NCBI RefSeq assembly: GCF_001021065.1
Contig: NZ_CP011546.1
Span: 62,001-126,000, forward strand
From: Corynebacterium uterequi
GTDB taxonomy: Bacteria > Actinomycetota > Actinomycetes > Mycobacteriales > Mycobacteriaceae
Length of the DNA: 64,000 nt
Direction of reading: 5' to 3'
The position numbers and the translations under genes were made by a program. Of this stretch, positions 1-8,913 are shown piece by piece. Under the pieces are notes generated by a model, which searched no databases, had not been told where the DNA came from, and saw only the letters and a list, made by a program, of their open reading frames with translations. Numbering within the stretch: the first letter of the stretch is position 1; each line of letters begins with the position of its first letter.

Positions 1-930
1 GCCGACGAGCGCGTGCAGATGGGATCCGCCCGCTTCATCTTCGCCTTCGCCACCAACATGACCATCCAGTACGTGACGCTGAAGTTCGTCGCCGCCCTGG
101 GTGGCGGCCCGGAGGCGTGGCGCAACGCGGCCATCGTCTACGTCATCATCGGCATCATCACCAACACGCTGGCCGTCTTCAGCGTCCGCGAGTTGCCCGA
201 GGAGGAGCTGCCCGACGACGACGGCGCCACCGCCACCGACCCGGTTCCGCTGGGCGAGGGGATTGCGCTGCTGGTGCGTAACAAGTACTACCTGCTCATC
301 CTTTTCCTGTACCTGACGAACCACTTCTACAACGCGTTCATCGGCACCGGCGTCTACTTCATGACGTACATCATGGGCGACGCGGACCTCTTGGCCCAGT
401 TCGGCGTCATGCTTAACTTCCCGCCCATCGTCGCCTTGTTCCTCACCCCGATCCTGGTGACCAAGCTGGGCATGTACCGCCTCAACCTCGGTGCGTTCGC
501 CATCGCCGTGCTCGGCCGAGGGATCGTTATCTACGGCGGCCTGCAGGCGGACCTTACTCTCATGCTCGTTGGCACGATCATCGGCTCCTTCGGCAGCAGC
601 CCCATCAACGGCACGCTCAACGCGCTCATCGCCGAGGCGAGCGACCACACGTATCTCAAGAGCGGCAAGCGCATCGAGGGCCTCATGTACTCCTGCACCT
701 CCTTGGGCGTGAAGCTCGGCGGCGGCCTCGGCACCGCCATGACGGGGTGGCTGCTGCAGTGGTCCGGCTACGACGGCACCGCGCAGACGCAAAAGGACGC
801 CGCCTTGGCCATGATCTCTACGATGTACCTGTGGATTCCTTTCGTGCTCATGTGCATCATCACGATCCTCGTGTTCTTCCTGGACGTGGAGCGGGTCAAC
901 GAGAAGCTGCGCCACCAACGACTGATGTAA
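1..930 (+). CDS. GPH-family (MelB-like) sugar:cation symporter, 5' end outside window
   Basis: The reading frame is open from base 1, so only the C-terminal ~309 residues are seen. They hold about eight hydrophobic segments and the cytoplasmic loop sequence ADERVQMGSAR near the start, typical of the glycoside-pentoside-hexuronide:cation symporter branch of the MFS, which takes up sugars or glycosides in the inner membrane. The last membrane segment ends near residue 290 of the visible part and is followed by only a short tail (ERVNEKLRHQRLM). The stop lies immediately at the point where homology to an aldehyde dehydrogenase begins in another frame, so the normal C-terminal tail may have been lost in a deletion. 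Substrate is not predictable. Confidence 0.85.
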   Translation, partial: ADERVQMGSARFIFAFATNMTIQYVTLKFVAALGGGPEAWRNAAIVYVIIGIITNTLAVFSVRELPEEELPDDDGATATDPVPLGEGIALLVRNKYYLLILFLYLTNHFYNAFIGTGVYFMTYIMGDADLLAQFGVMLNFPPIVALFLTPILVTKLGMYRLNLGAFAIAVLGRGIVIYGGLQADLTLMLVGTIIGSFGSSPINGTLNALIAEASDHTYLKSGKRIEGLMYSCTSLGVKLGGGLGTAMTGWLLQWSGYDGTAQTQKDAALAMISTMYLWIPFVLMCIITILVFFLDVERVNEKLRHQRLM

Positions 931-2345
931 CCCTGGCCACGGCCGACGACACCCGCGACGCCTTCGCCCGCGCCCGCACGGCGCAGGCGGCGTGGCGCGA
1001 GTGGCCCGTCGAGCAGCGACGGGCGGTGTTCCTGCGCTACCACGACCTGCTGCTTCGGCGTCAGGATGAGGTCATGGACCTCATCCAGGAGGAGTCCGGC
1101 AAGAACCGCCTCAGCGCCCACGAGGAGGTCCTCGATTCGGCGATGACCGCCCGGCACTACGCCAACCGGGCCCGCGCACTGCTTAAGCCGCGCCGGGTCA
1201 CCGCCACCCTCCCCGGGATCACGCGGGTGTGGGTGCAGCGCGAGCCGGTCGGCGTGGTGGGCATCATCGCGCCGTGGAACTACCCGCTGACCATGGCCGG
1301 CTCCGACGCCTTCGCCGCGCTCATGGCCGGCAACGCCGTGGTACTCAAGCCTGCCAGCCACACCCCGCGCACGGCGCTGCTGCTCGCCGAGCTGCTCGGC
1401 GAGGCCGGCCTGCCGGAGGATGTGTTTAGTGTGCTGCCGGGCCGCGGCGACGAGGTGGGCGCGGTCATCGTCGAGCACTGCGACTACCTCATGTTCACCG
1501 GTTCCACCGCCACCGGCCGCGAGCTGGCAGCCCAGGCTGGGCGTCGGCTCATCGGCTTCTCCGCGGAGCTGGGCGGCAAGAACGCCATGATCGTCGCCGA
1601 CGACGCCGACATCGCCAAGGCCGCCCGCGGCGCGCTCAATGCCTGTTTCTCCAACGCCGGCCAGCTGTGCATTTCCATCGAACGCATCTACGTCCACGAG
1701 TCGGTGGCCGAGGAGTTCACCGCCGAATTTGTGCGCCACGTCAACGCCATGACGGTCGGCCCCGGCCGCGGCTGGGAGGTGGACATGGGCTCGCTCATCT
1801 CCGAGGAGCACGCTCAGCGAGTATCCGAGCTGGTCGACGACGCCGTGCGCGAAGGTGCCACCGTGCTCACCGGGGCGACGAGCCTGGGCGGGCGCTTCTA
1901 CGCGCCCACCGTCCTCGCCGACGTCCCACCGCAGGCGCGGCTGTACCGCGAGGAGGTGTTCGGGCCGGTGGTGTACGTGGAGACGGTCGCCAGCAACGAC
2001 GACGCCGTCCGCCGCGCTAACGATACTGACTATGGCCTCAACGCCAGCGTGTGGGCCGCCCCCGCCACCGGTCGGGCGTTGGCGAGCCTGCTGCACGCCG
2101 GCACCGTCAACATCAACGAGGGCTACGCGGCGGCGTGGATTTCCTTGCACGCCCCGATGGGTGGGTGGAAGCAGTCCGGCGTCGGCCGGCGCCACGGGGA
2201 CCAGGGGTTACTGAAGTTTACGGAGGCGCGCACCGTCGCCGAGCAGCGGTTCATGCCGGTCGCCGGGCCGTCGCAGCTGTCGCGCGCCCGCTACGCCGAG
2301 GTGCTGGCGAAGGCGCTCCGGCTGGGCAAGGGTCTGCTTCCTTAG
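921..2345 (+). CDS. gabD2: succinate-semialdehyde dehydrogenase (GabD2-like), apparently lacking its N-terminus
   Basis: NAD(P)-dependent oxidation of succinate semialdehyde to succinate is the expected reaction. Family features are clear: PWNYP, GSxATG, the general-base segment FSAELGGKN, the catalytic Cys in NAGQLCISIERI, and SGVGRRHG near the end. The protein follows the Rv1731/GabD2 type closely, but recognisable similarity starts at TTDVTLATADD, which corresponds to about residue 39 of that family; roughly 40 N-terminal residues are missing. No ATG, GTG or TTG lies at the homology edge: the nearest in-frame starts are a GTG at 852, inside the symporter gene, a GTG near 1026, or an ATG near 1074 that would remove still more. 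I give 921 as the homology edge, not a start codon. The gene may be broken or expressed from an odd start. Confidence 0.75.
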   Translation, partial: TDVTLATADDTRDAFARARTAQAAWREWPVEQRRAVFLRYHDLLLRRQDEVMDLIQEESGKNRLSAHEEVLDSAMTARHYANRARALLKPRRVTATLPGITRVWVQREPVGVVGIIAPWNYPLTMAGSDAFAALMAGNAVVLKPASHTPRTALLLAELLGEAGLPEDVFSVLPGRGDEVGAVIVEHCDYLMFTGSTATGRELAAQAGRRLIGFSAELGGKNAMIVADDADIAKAARGALNACFSNAGQLCISIERIYVHESVAEEFTAEFVRHVNAMTVGPGRGWEVDMGSLISEEHAQRVSELVDDAVREGATVLTGATSLGGRFYAPTVLADVPPQARLYREEVFGPVVYVETVASNDDAVRRANDTDYGLNASVWAAPATGRALASLLHAGTVNINEGYAAAWISLHAPMGGWKQSGVGRRHGDQGLLKFTEARTVAEQRFMPVAGPSQLSRARYAEVLAKALRLGKGLLP

Positions 2346-2371
2346 GCGGGCCTAGCCGTTAGAGTGGGGGC

Positions 2372-3775
2372 ATGAAGCTGTGCGCTGACCCCCGGGGGGC
2401 CGTCGACGCCCTCATCGAGCTCTACGACCAGGCCTGCGAGACGGCACGTCGCTGCATCGCCGCCGGCTCTTTCGACGACTACGCCGAGGTGGTGTACCCC
2501 AAGCTCACCGTCGATGTGTTGCAGTGGCGCCCCATCGACCGCACGGAACCCTTCGGCTACGTGGACAAGCCCGGGCGCTACGCCTCCGCGGTGTCGCGCC
2601 CGGGCATGATGCGCGCCTACCTTATGAACCAGCTGGCCCGGCTGGTGGAGAACTACCCCTGCGACATATATGTGGGGGCGTCGGATATCCCCATCCCGCC
2701 GGAGTACATTGCCGGGATCGGCGACGTGTCGGAGGCCCGGCGCGCCGCGGCCGGCGCGGACCTGCCTCGGCCCACACTCGACGACGTGCACGACGCCATC
2801 GTCGACGGCGACTGGGACGCCTTCCACGGCGACGAGGCCCCGCTGCTGCACTTCGGGCCGCAGCGTTTCGATATCGCCTGCGCGCGCGTCGCCCATTACA
2901 CCGGCATCGATATGTCCAGCTGCCAGCGCTACATCCTGTTCACCAACTACGCCATGCACACCACCGAGTTCGTGAAGTTTGCCCTGGCGCAGCTGAAGGA
3001 CCCCGCCTCGCGCTACACCGGGCTGCGGCTTCCCGTCGGCGAGGCGCTGACCTCGGAGAGCCAGGCGGACATCGAGGACCTCACCCTGGAGTCGCCCTAT
3101 CAGATGCCCCGCTATGACCTGTGCACCCCCGAGGGCGACGGCATCACGATGATTAACATCGGCGTCGGCCCGTCGAACGCGAAGACCATCACCGATTCCC
3201 TGGCGGTGCTGCGCCCGGAGGCGTGGATCATGATCGGCCACTGCGCCGGGCTCGACGGCCGCATGCGCATCGGCGACCTCATCCTCGGCAACGCCTACCA
3301 GCGTTACGATCACATCCTCGACGAGCATGTGCCCTACAACATCCCCATCCCCGCGATCCCCGAGGTGCAGCGTGCCCTGGAGAAGGCGGTGGAGTCCATC
3401 CACGGCGACTCCAAAGAGATCATGCGCACCGGCACCGTCATTTCCACCGACGACCGGAACTGGGAGTGGCGCACCCCGAAGGACCTGTGGCACTGGCTGC
3501 GCGGCTCGACGGCCGTCGCCGTGGACATGGAGTCCTGCACCCTGGCCGCGAACGGCTATCGTTATCGAGTGCCTTATGGGACGCTGCTGTCGGTTTCTGA
3601 CCTGCCGTTGCACGCGGTGCCGAAGCTTCCCGCCCAGGCGCAAGCCTTTTATCAGTCCAGTAAAGAGGCGCACATGATGTGCGCGGTTCGCGCCATGGAG
3701 CAGTTGGCCTCCAACCCGGCGAAGCTGCGCACCCGCAAGCTGCGCCACACGATCGCGGAGGTCCCGTTCAGGTGA
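2372..3775 (+). CDS. amn: AMP nucleosidase
   Basis: Hydrolyses AMP to adenine and ribose 5-phosphate in the cytoplasm, a purine salvage and adenylate-control step. The 467-residue length is normal. The N-terminal Amn-specific half (QWRPIDRTEPFGYVDKPG) is followed by a C-terminal nucleoside-phosphorylase-like half with the substrate segment AVDMESCTLAANG near residue 390 and GHCAGLDGRMRIGDL near 290. ATG at 2372 follows the upstream stop by 26 bp. Its stop codon overlaps the GTG of the following nucleoside hydrolase by 4 bp, so the two are probably translationally coupled. Confidence 0.93.
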   Translation: MKLCADPRGAVDALIELYDQACETARRCIAAGSFDDYAEVVYPKLTVDVLQWRPIDRTEPFGYVDKPGRYASAVSRPGMMRAYLMNQLARLVENYPCDIYVGASDIPIPPEYIAGIGDVSEARRAAAGADLPRPTLDDVHDAIVDGDWDAFHGDEAPLLHFGPQRFDIACARVAHYTGIDMSSCQRYILFTNYAMHTTEFVKFALAQLKDPASRYTGLRLPVGEALTSESQADIEDLTLESPYQMPRYDLCTPEGDGITMINIGVGPSNAKTITDSLAVLRPEAWIMIGHCAGLDGRMRIGDLILGNAYQRYDHILDEHVPYNIPIPAIPEVQRALEKAVESIHGDSKEIMRTGTVISTDDRNWEWRTPKDLWHWLRGSTAVAVDMESCTLAANGYRYRVPYGTLLSVSDLPLHAVPKLPAQAQAFYQSSKEAHMMCAVRAMEQLASNPAKLRTRKLRHTIAEVPFR

Positions 3776-4731
3776 TTCCGGTCATTATTGACAACGACAC
3801 GGCGCAGGATGATTGCGTCACCATCCTCGAAGGCCTGCTCGACCCGGCCTGTGACCTGCGGGCCATCACCATGGTGGCCGGTAACGTCGGCTTCGAGCGG
3901 CAGGTGGAGAACGCGGCGATGACCGTCGCCGTCGCCGGCAAGCTCGGCGAGGTACCCATCCACCTGGGGGCGTCGAAGCCGCTGACCCGCGAGTGGGAGG
4001 GCGCCGAGGACGTTCACGGCGACGGCTCCGGCGGGCTCCACATGGACATTCCGGAGGGCCTCGTCTCCGAGGTCGGGGCCGTCGACGCGCTGTGCGCCGC
4101 CGTCGCCGCCGAGCCCGGCGTCATCTCCATCGTGGCCATCGGGCCGCTGACCAACATCGCCCTGGCGGTGCAGCAGGACCCGGACTTCGCCGTCAACGTC
4201 AAGTCCCTCTACGTCATGGGTGGGTCCAACAATGGCCGCGGCAACATCACCCCCGCCGCCGAGTTCAACTTCTACGTGGACCCGGAGGCCGCCCAGATCG
4301 TGCTCGACGCCGGCTTCGCCGATCTGCGCATTCTCACCTGGGACCCGGTGACCCTGCGCGACGTCACCTTCCCGCGCCCGCGCTACGACGAGCTCTGCCA
4401 GCTCGGCACCCCGCTGTCGCGCTTCTTCAAGCACGTGTGCGACGCCACCATCGACTACGACGAGTCCGTCGGCGTCAACGGCTCCACCCACCCGGACTCC
4501 GCCACCCTGGCTTGCCTGCTGCACCCGGAGCTGGTGCTGGAACAGGCCCGCTACCGGGTGGACGTGGAATGCGCCTCGGATCTCACCCGCGGCTACTCCG
4601 TCATGGCGTGGGACAAGTTCGATTGCGCACCCAACGCCACCGTCTTCGAGCGCGTCGACGGCGAGGCGTACTATGCGCGGCTCAAGGCTCTGCTGGCCAC
4701 CCCGACCACGCCCAGCGTCGAGCTGTTTTAA
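3772..4731 (+). CDS. inosine/uridine-preferring nucleoside hydrolase family protein
   Basis: Calcium-dependent N-ribohydrolase of the IUNH superfamily, splitting nucleosides into base and ribose. The N-terminal metal/ribose motif DNDTAQDD begins at residue 7, and further conserved segments are IGPLTNIALA, FNFYVDPEAA and the DS near residue 242. GTG at 3772 is chosen because it forms a GTGA overlap with the AMP nucleosidase stop and leaves the metal motif at the usual distance from the N-terminus; 319 residues is family-typical. Together with amn this makes a small nucleotide-salvage operon. Specificity (purine or pyrimidine nucleoside) cannot be read from sequence. Confidence 0.9.
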   Translation: MIPVIIDNDTAQDDCVTILEGLLDPACDLRAITMVAGNVGFERQVENAAMTVAVAGKLGEVPIHLGASKPLTREWEGAEDVHGDGSGGLHMDIPEGLVSEVGAVDALCAAVAAEPGVISIVAIGPLTNIALAVQQDPDFAVNVKSLYVMGGSNNGRGNITPAAEFNFYVDPEAAQIVLDAGFADLRILTWDPVTLRDVTFPRPRYDELCQLGTPLSRFFKHVCDATIDYDESVGVNGSTHPDSATLACLLHPELVLEQARYRVDVECASDLTRGYSVMAWDKFDCAPNATVFERVDGEAYYARLKALLATPTTPSVELF

Positions 4732-5936
4732 CGCACCAGCAGCTGCGGTCCTTGCTCGCGCAGCTGCGCCACGGAGGTCACGCCCAGCAGCTGCATGGCG
4801 TTGAGGATTTCCTTGCCCAGGATCTCCAGGTAGCGAGCGACGCCCTGCTGCCCGCCGGCCATGAGCGCGTACATGTAGCCGCGGCCGACGAATGCCATAT
4901 CGGCGCCGGCGGCGATGGCGGTGACGACGTCCGTGCCGGAACGCACCCCGGAATCGAGCAGCAGCGGGAACTCGTCGCCGACCGCGGCCCGCACGGCGCT
5001 CACGGTGTCGATGGGGGCCACGGCCCGGTCTAGCTGTCGCCCGCCGTGGTTGGACAACCACACGCCGTCGGCGCCGGCGTCGCGGAAGCGCACCGCGTCC
5101 TGCGGGGACACCACGCCTTTGATGACGATGGGCCCGTCGAAGTACTCGCGCAGCACCTCAAGGTCGGCGATGTCCAGCGCCGGGTCAAACATGGAGGCGA
5201 CGATCTCGTGGATGGTGGCGTCCTGCTTGACGAAGTTCGCCATGGCCGGGGCGTCGGTGGAGATGAGGTCCAGCGCCCAGCGCGGGTGCAGCGCGGACTG
5301 CAGTGTCGAGGACGCGGTGAGCTTCGGTGGGATGGACAGCTTGTTGCGTTCGTCGCGGTAGCGCCGCCCGGACACGCGCGTGTCCACGGTGACCACGAGG
5401 ACGTCGTAGCCGGCCTGGCGGGCGCGGCTGACGAGTTCAAAGGAGGCGTCGCGGTCCTTGCGCATGTACAGCTGGAACCACTTCGACGCCTCCGGGGCGG
5501 CCGACGCCACCGCCTCGATGGAGCGGGTTCCCATGGTGGACAGGCCGAAGGGCACGCCCGCGGCCGCGGCGGCGCGCACGCCGGCGTCCTCGCCTTCTTT
5601 GCGCATGAGGCTGGTCAACCCGATTGGGCTGATGCCCACCGGCAGCTCGTAGTCCCGGCCGAACACCGTCGTCGCAGCGGAGGCGCCCGCGGTGGAGCCG
5701 GTGGTCTGGTGCACCAGCCGGGTGCGGGCGAAGGCCTCCACGTTGCCGGCGACGGCGCGCTCCGTGCCGGCCCCGCCCTCGACGTAGTCGAAGACGAAGC
5801 GGGGGGTGCGTCGGCGGGCGAGGCGGTACAGGTCGTCAAAGTTCTGCGCAGCGGCTACCTGCCGGGATTCGGAGGGAAGCTGCGGGAGTTCGAACTCAAG
5901 CAGGTCAACGAAGGACTTAATGCGCTGGCGAATCAT
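4728..5936 (-). CDS. lldD: FMN-dependent alpha-hydroxy-acid (L-lactate) dehydrogenase
   Basis: Oxidises L-lactate to pyruvate using FMN, probably passing electrons to quinone at the membrane. Features: FDYVEGGAGTE near residue 45, the substrate/FMN motif SNHGGRQLDRA with the active-site His, then LLLDSGVRSGTDVVTAIAAGA and VGRGYMYAL. The ATG at 5936 (MIRQRIKSF) gives 402 residues, normal for LldD; an extension further upstream has no family similarity. It lies 11 bp after a permease gene on the same strand and converges with the nucleoside hydrolase with a 4-bp stop overlap. Another 2-hydroxy acid is possible as substrate. Confidence 0.88.
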   Translation of the reverse strand: MIRQRIKSFVDLLEFELPQLPSESRQVAAAQNFDDLYRLARRRTPRFVFDYVEGGAGTERAVAGNVEAFARTRLVHQTTGSTAGASAATTVFGRDYELPVGISPIGLTSLMRKEGEDAGVRAAAAAGVPFGLSTMGTRSIEAVASAAPEASKWFQLYMRKDRDASFELVSRARQAGYDVLVVTVDTRVSGRRYRDERNKLSIPPKLTASSTLQSALHPRWALDLISTDAPAMANFVKQDATIHEIVASMFDPALDIADLEVLREYFDGPIVIKGVVSPQDAVRFRDAGADGVWLSNHGGRQLDRAVAPIDTVSAVRAAVGDEFPLLLDSGVRSGTDVVTAIAAGADMAFVGRGYMYALMAGGQQGVARYLEILGKEILNAMQLLGVTSVAQLREQGPQLLVR

Positions 5937-5947
5937 GGTTGTCAAGG

Positions 5948-7225
5948 CTACTCGCGGTGGTCTACGCGCGGTCCCCACAGCACGCCCGCCGTACTGAGCA
6001 GGCAGGTGCCCACCACGAACGCGACGACGTAGGTGGCGGCCCCGCCCGCGGCGGCGACCAGGGCCGTGGCGATGAGCGGGGTGGGCCCGGCAATGAGCGC
6101 GCCGTTGAGCTCGCGGGACAGGGCCACACCCGTGTAACGGTGGGCGGTGGGGAACAGCGACGGGATGAAGGTGGACGTGGCGGCGCTGGTCGACGCCAGG
6201 GGGATCGCCGCCAGCAGGACGAGGCCGGCGGTGGCCGCCGCCCAGCTGCCGGTGGAGAGCAGGGCGAAGATCGGCCAGGCCAGGACCGCGCCGGTGAGGG
6301 TGCCGACAAGCACCACCGGCCGGGCGCCGTACCGGTCCGTGGCCAGGCCCGCGACCCAGGGGCTGAAGACGGCGACGGCGCTGGCTATCGTCACGGCGGT
6401 CAATGCCTCGGTTCGGGTCAGGCCGACGGTGAGCGTCAGGTAGCTCAGCGCGAAGGCGGAGAGGACGTAGTTCGTGACATTGTGGCTGCTCACGGACAAA
6501 AATGCGGCCAGGACCTCGCGCGGGGAGCGGCGCAGCACCTCGCCGACGGGCACGCGGGCGGCCTGCTGACCGGCGCGTCGACGCGCCACCGCCTGGCGGT
6601 ATTCGGGGGTTTCCTCCAGGCGGTTTCGGATGAACAGCGCGAGGAAGAACAAGGCGATGGAGACAAGGAACGGCACCCGCCACGCCCACGTGGTGAGCGC
6701 GTCGCCCGCCAGGCTGGAGGTGAGCGTGAAGGCGATCGTCGCGAGCAGCGCGCCGCCGGGCGCGCCGGAGGTGATGATGCTGATGAACAGGCCCCGGCGC
6801 TGCGGCGGGGCGTATTCAAACCCGAGGGTGAGGGCGCCGGCCAGTTCGGCCCCGGCGCCGAAGCCCTGCACGAAGCGCAGGAGGATGAGCAGCAGCGGAG
6901 CGGCCATGCCGATTGTTTCCGCGGTAGGCAGCACGCCGATGCCGACGGTGGCCACGCCCATGAGCAGCACGGAGAGCAGCATCGCCGGCTTGCGGCCGTA
7001 GCGGTCACCGATGTGGGAGATGACGAGCCCGCCGAAGGGGCGGACGACGAACCCGACCGCGAAGGTGGCGAAGGAGAGCAGCGCCGCGGAGGTGGGGATG
7101 GCATCGGGGAAGAACAGTGGGCCGATGACCAGGCCGGCGGCGGCGCCGTAGAGGGCGTAGTCGTACCACTCGATGAGGGTGCCTAGGTAGGCGGCCAGCA
7201 GGGCGCGGCGGGCGGCGGGGCGCAT
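5948..7225 (-). CDS. MFS transporter, metabolite:H+ symporter (MHS) type
   Basis: A 425-residue, 12-segment inner-membrane permease. The N-terminal LGTLIEWYDYALYG segment and the loop GDRYGRKPAM are typical of the MHS group (ShiA, KgtP, ProP relatives), which import organic acids and similar compounds with protons. The start at 7225 is supported by GGAGG four bases upstream, better than an in-frame extension to 7258. It is the first gene of a two-gene unit with lldD 11 bp downstream, so a lactate or other hydroxy-acid uptake role is likely (inference from context). The divergent neighbour starts at 7301, leaving about 75 bp for both promoters. Confidence 0.85.
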   Translation of the reverse strand: MRPAARRALLAAYLGTLIEWYDYALYGAAAGLVIGPLFFPDAIPTSAALLSFATFAVGFVVRPFGGLVISHIGDRYGRKPAMLLSVLLMGVATVGIGVLPTAETIGMAAPLLLILLRFVQGFGAGAELAGALTLGFEYAPPQRRGLFISIITSGAPGGALLATIAFTLTSSLAGDALTTWAWRVPFLVSIALFFLALFIRNRLEETPEYRQAVARRRAGQQAARVPVGEVLRRSPREVLAAFLSVSSHNVTNYVLSAFALSYLTLTVGLTRTEALTAVTIASAVAVFSPWVAGLATDRYGARPVVLVGTLTGAVLAWPIFALLSTGSWAAATAGLVLLAAIPLASTSAATSTFIPSLFPTAHRYTGVALSRELNGALIAGPTPLIATALVAAAGGAATYVVAFVVGTCLLSTAGVLWGPRVDHRE

Positions 7226-7300
7226 GGTACCTCCAATCGGGCAGGGTGTCCCACCCATTAAAACATGTGACCATCAAGTGAGACACGCTACCGTGGTGCT

Positions 7301-7819
7301 ATGCGCATCATTTCCTTCAACGGCCACACTCCCACCATCGCGCCCAGCGCCTTCATCGCGCCGGGTGCGGTGCTCATCGGCGACGTCCACGTCGGCGAGA
7401 ACGCCTCGGTGTTCTACAACTGCGTGCTGCGCGGCGACATCAACCGCATCGAGATCGGCGCCCGGAGCAACGTCCAGGACGGCACGGTCATGCACGTCGA
7501 GCGCGACGCCCCGTGCATCCTCGGCGAGGATGTCACCGTCGGCCACCAGGCACTCGTTCACGGGGCCACCGTTCACGACGGCGCCCTCATCGGCATGGGG
7601 TCTCGGGTGCTGTCCCGGGCCGTCGTGGGACGCGGGGCTCTCGTGGCTGCCGGCGCGGTGGTGCTGGAGGGCTTCGAGGTCCCGGAGAAAACACTGGTGG
7701 CCGGCGTGCCGGCGAAGGTTCGGCGGAACTTGAGCGACGAGGAGTCTTTGGCCTTCATCCCCCATGCGGCGCGCTACGTGGAGGTCGCGGCCGAGCATCG
7801 TCGGGTGGTGGGGGAGTAG
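7301..7819 (+). CDS. gamma-carbonic-anhydrase-like hexapeptide-repeat protein
   Basis: A left-handed beta-helix protein of 172 residues of the gamma-CA/YrdA/PaaY type. Hexapeptide repeats run from about residue 10 to 145, with the metal-binding histidines in MHVE and GHQALVHG in the expected spacing and the N-terminal RGD segment (VLRGDINRIEIG). Members bind Zn or Fe as trimers; some have carbonic anhydrase activity, others act as thioesterases or have no known substrate. The gene stands alone, divergent from the lactate operon. Confidence 0.85.
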   Translation: MRIISFNGHTPTIAPSAFIAPGAVLIGDVHVGENASVFYNCVLRGDINRIEIGARSNVQDGTVMHVERDAPCILGEDVTVGHQALVHGATVHDGALIGMGSRVLSRAVVGRGALVAAGAVVLEGFEVPEKTLVAGVPAKVRRNLSDEESLAFIPHAARYVEVAAEHRRVVGE

Positions 7820-7842
7820 ACCCCTTGCGGACGCCTCCGCCA

Positions 7843-7861
7843 GTAGGTTAGGCTGCCCTTA
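7843..7861 (+). promoter_or_regulatory. candidate DtxR iron-regulator box
   Basis: The 19-mer GTAGGTTAGGCTGCCCTTA matches 15 of 19 positions of the DtxR consensus TTAGGTTAGSCTAACCTAA, with the left half nearly perfect. It ends 23 bp before the ATG at 7885, where a DtxR-Fe repressor would block transcription. Matched by eye only. Confidence 0.5.
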
Positions 7862-7884
7862 ATGTAACGACTCGCGGAGGATCC

Positions 7885-8529
7885 ATGACCGTCCACACCT
7901 ACGCCCACCACCTCGCTTCCCGCATGCTCGCCGGCGACGGCCTGCTGTCCGTCACGGCCTACCGGGTTGACCCGCTCAACACCATGACCTGCTTGTGGCA
8001 CGGGATGGACAGGACGGGGTCGGTGATCGTTCACTTCGATACCGAGGACGTCTCCGATATTCTCCACGACGACGTTGAGGTCCGCGTCGACGTCGTCAAG
8101 AGCTCCCTGGAGGTCTCCGAAGACATCACCGTCGCCAGTCTGCACAGCCTGGGCCGGCTGGAGTGGTTGAGCGTCGACGAGTACACCGCCGTCGCCTGCA
8201 TTCGCCTCGACAGTGCCCACGTGCACTGGCCGGGCGGCGTCGAGCAGCTCCTCCCGGCGGACATCGACCCGACGGTCACCCTCGTCGACGAGATCGCGGT
8301 GGCCGACGAGCTGTACCGCATCGGCCTGGCCAACCTCGTAGCGGTGAGTGAGCACATCGCCCACCAGCCGGGGGTACATAGCAACAACGCCGGGCCCGCA
8401 CTGGTCTGGCTAGCAGACGCGTGCGAACTCGGCGCGTTGTTGGTGTTGGCGGACGGCCCGGACGTGACCACACTCTTCACGCCCACCGCCGCAATCCAGG
8501 ACGTGGCCCGGACGTTGGCAAACGCTTAA
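7885..8529 (+). CDS. uncharacterised 214-residue protein behind a DtxR-like box
   Basis: No family recognised with confidence. The protein is soluble and acidic, without signal peptide or membrane segment. ATG at 7885 is preceded by GGAGG seven bases upstream (cgcGGAGGatcc), which settles the start. The centre contains SVIVHFDTEDVSDILHDDVE and a later WPGGVEQLLPADIDPT; alternating beta-rich stretches in the first half could be a split-barrel fold, but this is a guess. The candidate DtxR operator 23 bp upstream suggests expression under iron limitation, so a role in iron or haem handling is plausible but not shown. Its stop overlaps the convergent cysteine-rich gene by 4 bp. Confidence 0.7.
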   Translation: MTVHTYAHHLASRMLAGDGLLSVTAYRVDPLNTMTCLWHGMDRTGSVIVHFDTEDVSDILHDDVEVRVDVVKSSLEVSEDITVASLHSLGRLEWLSVDEYTAVACIRLDSAHVHWPGGVEQLLPADIDPTVTLVDEIAVADELYRIGLANLVAVSEHIAHQPGVHSNNAGPALVWLADACELGALLVLADGPDVTTLFTPTAAIQDVARTLANA

Positions 8530-8789
8530 CGAGCAGCGTAGGTGACGCAGTCGCCGGCCTCGGACAGCTCGACGTTAGCGCTCTGGCACATGAGGTTGGT
8601 GTTGTGGGCGCAATCGACGCGGTGGCAAGCGCCCACGCGACCCTCGGCGTTCTCCAAGCCGGCCCGCAGGTCCAGGCCGGACTTGGTCTGACAGTTGGAG
8701 GCGGCGTCGACGGTGATAGCGCCGGCGGTGCAGCCGGAGTTGTTGAAGGCGCAGGAGGTAGAGGCGCAGGAAGAAATCAGGGTGAGCAT
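8526..8789 (-). CDS. DUF1540 small cysteine-rich protein
   Basis: An 87-residue protein with two copies of a cysteine-spaced unit: C-x4-C-x6-C-x12-C beginning at residue 8 (CASTSCAFNNSGC) and a second from about residue 55 (CHRVDCAHNTNLMC). This is the DUF1540 pattern, presumably a metal-binding or disulfide module of unknown function. There is no signal peptide, so cytoplasmic metal binding is the likelier reading. AGGAG lies about seven bases before the ATG at 8789. Confidence 0.8.
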   Translation of the reverse strand: MLTLISSCASTSCAFNNSGCTAGAITVDAASNCQTKSGLDLRAGLENAEGRVGACHRVDCAHNTNLMCQSANVELSEAGDCVTYAAR

Positions 8790-8913
8790 GGCGGGTCTCC
8801 TAGGAAAGGACTGGGTTGATCTCGTTGGTCATACATGAGAATAAGACCGCCCAAAGAGCCCCGCAAGCAAGTTTGGCTTTACTTATCACCCCAGGTTATC
8901 GGCAACATTTCTG

